Part shown: positions 7,171 to 9,913 of the stretch, piece after piece | Layout: each line of letters starts with the position of its first letter | Position numbering within the stretch: position 1 is the stretch's first letter | Made by a program: the position numbers and the translations under genes | Notes under the pieces: generated by a model | What the model was told of the DNA's origin: nothing | The model's input: only the letters and a program-made list of their open reading frames with translations | The model's database searches: none | Source of the DNA: Gemmatimonadota bacterium | GTDB lineage: Bacteria; Gemmatimonadota; Gemmatimonadetes; Gemmatimonadales; Gemmatimonadaceae | NCBI GenBank assembly: GCA_028287205.1 | Contig: JAQBQC010000208.1 | Span: forward strand, 1-9,913 | Direction: 5' to 3' | DNA length: 9,913 nucleotides

Positions 7171-7233
7171 CTGTATTTCGGTCCCATCGTTCGACTCCCC
7201 TGGCCGAGTCAATTCGCTCGACGCGGGGTAGCC

Positions 7234-7905
7234 ATGCAAATCGTCACTCTTCTCTCACGCTGGATACTCGTGTTGCTTCCGCGCTTCGCCACAACGCTCT
7301 TGCTCTTCGCGCTCGCAGCTCCGTCTCTCGGCGCACAGCGCACAGCGAGCATGGGCGCGCCATCGCTCACGGGTCATCCCCTGCTCCCCGGCGATGCCAT
7401 CGCCCTCAAGATCTGGCGCGAGCCCGATCTCTCCGGCGAGTTCAGCGTGGACGAATCGAGCGTCGTCGTGCTTCCCAAGGTCGGACCTCTAAACGTTCGC
7501 GGGATCACGAGCGATTCGCTCAAGACGTATCTCGTGTCCACTTATTCGTCTTTCTTACGCAATCCCTCAATAGAGGTTCGACTCCTGCATCGAGTTCGTG
7601 TGCTCGGAGCCGTGCAGAAGCCCGGTCTCTATCCCGTTGACGAGACGATGCATTTCACCGACGTGCTTGCTCTCGCCGGCGGTGTGGCCCCGGATGGCAA
7701 TCCGAACAAGATCACTCTCGTTCGCGACGGCCAGACGGTCGACACGCCGCTCTCGAAGGGCTTGCTCGTCAGTGATTCGCCGTTGCGCTCGGGCGATCAG
7801 GTGATCGTGGGCCAGAAAAGTTGGGCAGCTCGGAACCCGGGCATTCTGATAGGGCTGGGATCAACCGTCGTCGCCATTATTACGACCTTCGCCGTCCGCA
7901 AATAA
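7234..7905 (+). CDS. OPX polysaccharide export protein, short Wza-like, non-lipoprotein
   Basis: A 223-residue exported protein, paralogous to the OPX lipoprotein at 3206-3847. From ATG 7234 it begins with a signal peptide with a long hydrophobic core (about residues 9-33) and a likely cut after SLGA; there is no lipobox cysteine. Poly_export domain about 50-118 (LLPGDAIALKIWREPDLSGEF), single SLBB domain about 119-170 (VRVLGAVQKPGLYPVDETMHF, LALAGG), then RSGDQVIVG. A hydrophobic C-terminal segment at about 203-220 ends in a basic VRK. The upstream in-frame ATG at 7153 would add 27 residues before the signal peptide and sits inside a hairpin loop/stem, so I prefer 7234, which has GGGG five bases upstream. 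The kinase starts three bases after its stop, so the two are surely co-transcribed and probably translationally coupled. It likely forms the export partner of that kinase. Confidence 0.92.
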   Translation: MQIVTLLSRWILVLLPRFATTLLLFALAAPSLGAQRTASMGAPSLTGHPLLPGDAIALKIWREPDLSGEFSVDESSVVVLPKVGPLNVRGITSDSLKTYLVSTYSSFLRNPSIEVRLLHRVRVLGAVQKPGLYPVDETMHFTDVLALAGGVAPDGNPNKITLVRDGQTVDTPLSKGLLVSDSPLRSGDQVIVGQKSWAARNPGILIGLGSTVVAIITTFAVRK

Positions 7906-7908
7906 TAC

Positions 7909-9913
7909 ATGTCGCTTCCAGTCCGGCACTACACGCAACCGCTCGCGATCCTCGAGCCGCGTCGTCCCGCAAAGACGGATGAGCTCCGGCTCGATGACAT
8001 GTGGCGCATGCTCAAGCGCAACGTGCTCCTCATCGCGGCCAGCGTCGCCGTCTGCGTCGCCGCCGCGTGGGTGTACGTCCACTACGCCCGTCCGGTGTAC
8101 GAGGCGTCCGCGCTGTTCGACATCAACGGACAGCGCTCCGTGGAGTTCGGGCCCAGCGCCGGTCCCGAGCACGATCAGGTCTCCACCGAGATGGAGGTTC
8201 TCACCAGCCGGACGATGGCCGAGCAGGTCATCGACCATCTGGGACTCCAGCTCACCCTGCGCGAGCCGCGCTCGCTCTCCCGCAACGATGTCATGAGCGC
8301 CGTCGCCGTCGCCCCCGAGGCCGACAGTGGCACGTACTGGCTCGTGCGCCAGGACGATCGCCGCTTCGCGCTCCAGCGCTCGAAGAAGGGCTCGGCCACG
8401 CTCGCTACCTACGCTGCGGGCGACACCGTCAAGACCGGGGATTTTTCCTTCGTCCTCAGTCCGCGCGCGGCGCCGTATTCGGCCATCTCCTTTCAGGTTG
8501 ACCGCTTCCCCGAAGCCGTTGGCGGCCTCAGTGATGCGCTTCGCGTGTCGCGTCCGAGCACGCAGGCGAATCTCGTGCGCTTGAGCTACAGCGGCTCCGA
8601 TGCACCGCTGCTCGCGGCCACGCTCAACTCGCTCGGCCGCACCTACATGGGGCGCCGCCAGAATGTCGGCACCACGGAGGCGCGCGAGCGCGTGAAGTTC
8701 CTGCAGAGCCAGATCGCGCAGCTGCAGATCCAGCTCACCAGCTCGGAAGACGAGCTGCAGAACTTCCGCACGGCCGGCTCGGTGGTCGATCCGAAGAGTC
8801 AGGGCTCGAGCCAGGTCACGCGCCTGGTCGACATGCAGGCGGAGCGCTCGAAGGTCGAGACCGAGCGCAGCGCGCTCGCGTCCCTGCTCAAGGAAGTGAA
8901 CGCGGACGCCGCGAAGCCGCAGCAGCCTGGCGCGGCGTCGCCGTACCGGCGTCTCATCGCGTTCCCGACGCTCCTCCGCAACGCAGCCGCGTCCGAGATC
9001 CTTCGCTCGCTGTCGAGCGTCGAGGACGAGCGCGCCAAGCTCCTCACGCGCCGCACCGCCGCCGACCCCGATGTCGCGGTGCTCACGAACCGCATCACGG
9101 AGCTCGAAGATCAGCTGCGCCAGATTGCCGTGACGTACGAACAGGGGCTGCGCAGTCAGGTGTCCGCCGAGGATTCCTCGATGGCGCACTTCAGCCGCGA
9201 CCTCTCGAAGATCCCGGCTCAGGAAGCGACGTACCAGCGTCTCCAGCGGCAGCCGAAAGTGCTCGAGGACATGTACGGCATGCTGCAGACGAAGCTCAAG
9301 GAGGCGGAGATCGCCGCCGCTGCCGTCGACGCCACCGTGCAGGTGGTCGACTCGGCCGTTGCGCCCACGAAGCCCGTGCGCCCGCGCGCGCTGCTCGATC
9401 TCGCGGCCGCGCTCGTGCTCGGCGCCGTGATCGGACTGCTCCTGGCGGTCGCACGCGAGCACCTCGACGCGACGGTGCGCACCCGCGAGCAGCTGCAGAC
9501 GATCACCGAAGTGCCGGTGCTCGGCCTCATCCCGCGCATCCGCGTGCGCTCTACGGACGGTGCGGTCAAGCGCTTCGCGATTCAGCTCAAGCGCAAGGTC
9601 AAGCGCGAGCGCGCGCCGGTTCCGCTGGTGGGTCTCACGCCAACGAGCCGCAAGTCCGAGCTCTCCAAGTCCGCGGCCGCGATTCGCAGGGCGCTCGACC
9701 TCGACGTCGAGTCGCGCTCGGGAATCATCGAGGCGTTCGGGCAGCTGCAAACGAACATTCAGTACGCGCGCCCCGACCGGCTCGTGAAGAGCATCGTGGT
9801 CACGAGCGCGCTGCCGGGCGAAGGGAAGACCACCACGGCGGTGAATCTCGCGCTGACGCTGGCGCAGCACGGCACGTCGGTGCTGCTCATCGATGCCGAT
9901 CTTCGCTGCGGCT
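7909..9913 (+). CDS. Polysaccharide co-polymerase / BY-type tyrosine autokinase (Wzc-like), 3' partial
   Basis: Second inner-membrane EPS chain-length regulator and kinase. The frame is open from ATG 7909 for 668 codons to the window end, so the rest of the kinase domain, including Walker B and any tyrosine tail, is outside. N-terminal cytoplasmic arm 1-34; first membrane helix about 38-58; Wzz domain about 24-125; beta-rich insertion about 140-205; coiled coil about 255-330 and 370-410; GNVR-type region about 430-490; PTKPVRPR and second membrane helix about 493-516. Kinase start: EAFGQLQ at 608-614 where the family has EX2RX2R, so both arginines are absent. Walker A SALPGEGKTT at 633-642 and Walker A' LLIDADLR at 659-666 are canonical. 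The start has no Shine-Dalgarno and follows the OPX stop by three bases, suggesting coupling. Same architecture as the kinase at 1-1956. Confidence 0.95.
   Translation, partial: MSLPVRHYTQPLAILEPRRPAKTDELRLDDMWRMLKRNVLLIAASVAVCVAAAWVYVHYARPVYEASALFDINGQRSVEFGPSAGPEHDQVSTEMEVLTSRTMAEQVIDHLGLQLTLREPRSLSRNDVMSAVAVAPEADSGTYWLVRQDDRRFALQRSKKGSATLATYAAGDTVKTGDFSFVLSPRAAPYSAISFQVDRFPEAVGGLSDALRVSRPSTQANLVRLSYSGSDAPLLAATLNSLGRTYMGRRQNVGTTEARERVKFLQSQIAQLQIQLTSSEDELQNFRTAGSVVDPKSQGSSQVTRLVDMQAERSKVETERSALASLLKEVNADAAKPQQPGAASPYRRLIAFPTLLRNAAASEILRSLSSVEDERAKLLTRRTAADPDVAVLTNRITELEDQLRQIAVTYEQGLRSQVSAEDSSMAHFSRDLSKIPAQEATYQRLQRQPKVLEDMYGMLQTKLKEAEIAAAAVDATVQVVDSAVAPTKPVRPRALLDLAAALVLGAVIGLLLAVAREHLDATVRTREQLQTITEVPVLGLIPRIRVRSTDGAVKRFAIQLKRKVKRERAPVPLVGLTPTSRKSELSKSAAAIRRALDLDVESRSGIIEAFGQLQTNIQYARPDRLVKSIVVTSALPGEGKTTTAVNLALTLAQHGTSVLLIDADLRCG

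Larger units (their letters stand above)
6614..7233. other. Divergent intergenic region / leader of the second EPS operon
   Basis: About 620 bases separate the divergent protease-like gene and the second OPX gene. Base composition is more mixed than in the genes. The left part holds a run of seven C (6688-6694) merging into the palindrome CCCCGCGGGG (6691-6700), and a distant inverted repeat TCACGCCG (6795-6802) / CGGCGTGA (6842-6849). The right part holds the promoter and two hairpins listed separately. Open frames across it (6504-7058 plus, 7030-7239 minus) do not look like proteins I recognise. No promoter for the minus-strand gene could be named with confidence. Confidence 0.5.

Noticed and set aside
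7153..7233. N-terminal extension of OPX 2 from ATG 7153
   Set aside because: It would place 27 residues before an evident signal peptide, and the ATG lies in the loop and stem of a strong hairpin; ATG 7234 fits better.
7030..7239. 69-codon minus-strand frame with a hydrophobic, Gly/Ala/Ile-rich end, considered as a small membrane peptide or bacteriocin-like precursor
   Set aside because: TTG start inside the OPX 2 gene start, no promoter or good Shine-Dalgarno seen, and the two hairpins in this stretch explain its sequence better as an RNA leader. No modification or transport genes are adjacent.
7861..9870. 669-codon open frame on the minus strand opposite kinase 2
   Set aside because: Antisense shadow of the second kinase, whose plus frame shows Wzz, membrane helices and Walker motifs; the antisense product is Arg/Glu/Ala/His-rich with no recognisable domain.

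Overview
The window is high-GC DNA with compact, strongly GC-biased coding. It comes from a Gram-negative, outer-membrane bearing bacterium: it has two outer-membrane polysaccharide export (OPX) proteins, one with a lipoprotein signal, and two Wzz-type tyrosine autokinases. The style of the secreted proteins and codon use would fit Gemmatimonadota or a similar soil phylum. That placement is an impression from sequence style, not a search result. No tRNA, rRNA, insertion sequence, CRISPR array or prophage gene was seen.

Layout. (1) Positions 1-3847, plus strand: the end of one exopolysaccharide (EPS) operon. It holds a polysaccharide co-polymerase/BY-kinase (5' end outside the window), an uncharacterised NTP_transf_5-type nucleotidyltransferase, and a short OPX lipoprotein. 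(2) Positions 3848-4155: an AT-richer intergenic stretch with several short inverted repeats. (3) Positions 4156-4518, plus strand: a KGG-repeat stress protein, followed by a very strong terminator hairpin at 4540-4572 that it shares with the convergent gene. (4) Positions 4604-6613, minus strand: a large secreted trypsin-fold protein whose catalytic serine position reads Thr (NTGGP), probably a pseudoprotease. (5) Positions 6614-7233: a roughly 620-base divergent intergenic region with one good sigma70-like promoter and two strong hairpins in the predicted leader of the next operon. (6) Positions 7234-9913 and beyond, plus strand: a second EPS operon start, with a second short OPX protein three bases upstream of a second BY-kinase that runs off the window. 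The stop-free kinase frame here has no stop codon inside the window.

How the parts work together. The two OPX/kinase pairs are the envelope-spanning export and length-control machinery of Wzx/Wzy-type polysaccharide synthesis: the Wzz/kinase sits in the inner membrane and the OPX protein in the periplasm and outer membrane. The window therefore joins the end of one EPS gene set to the start of another, or lies in the middle of one large locus with duplicated export machinery. The paralogues differ in informative ways. Kinase 1 has an intact EX2RX2R oligomerisation motif and a seven-tyrosine tail encoded partly by a (TAC)5 repeat. Kinase 2 has a textbook Walker A but has lost both arginines of EX2RX2R. 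OPX 1 is a predicted lipoprotein, while OPX 2 has only an ordinary signal peptide. I see no clearly unprecedented multi-gene system. The most unusual items are the altered protease active site, the kinase motif differences, and the structured leader of the second operon.
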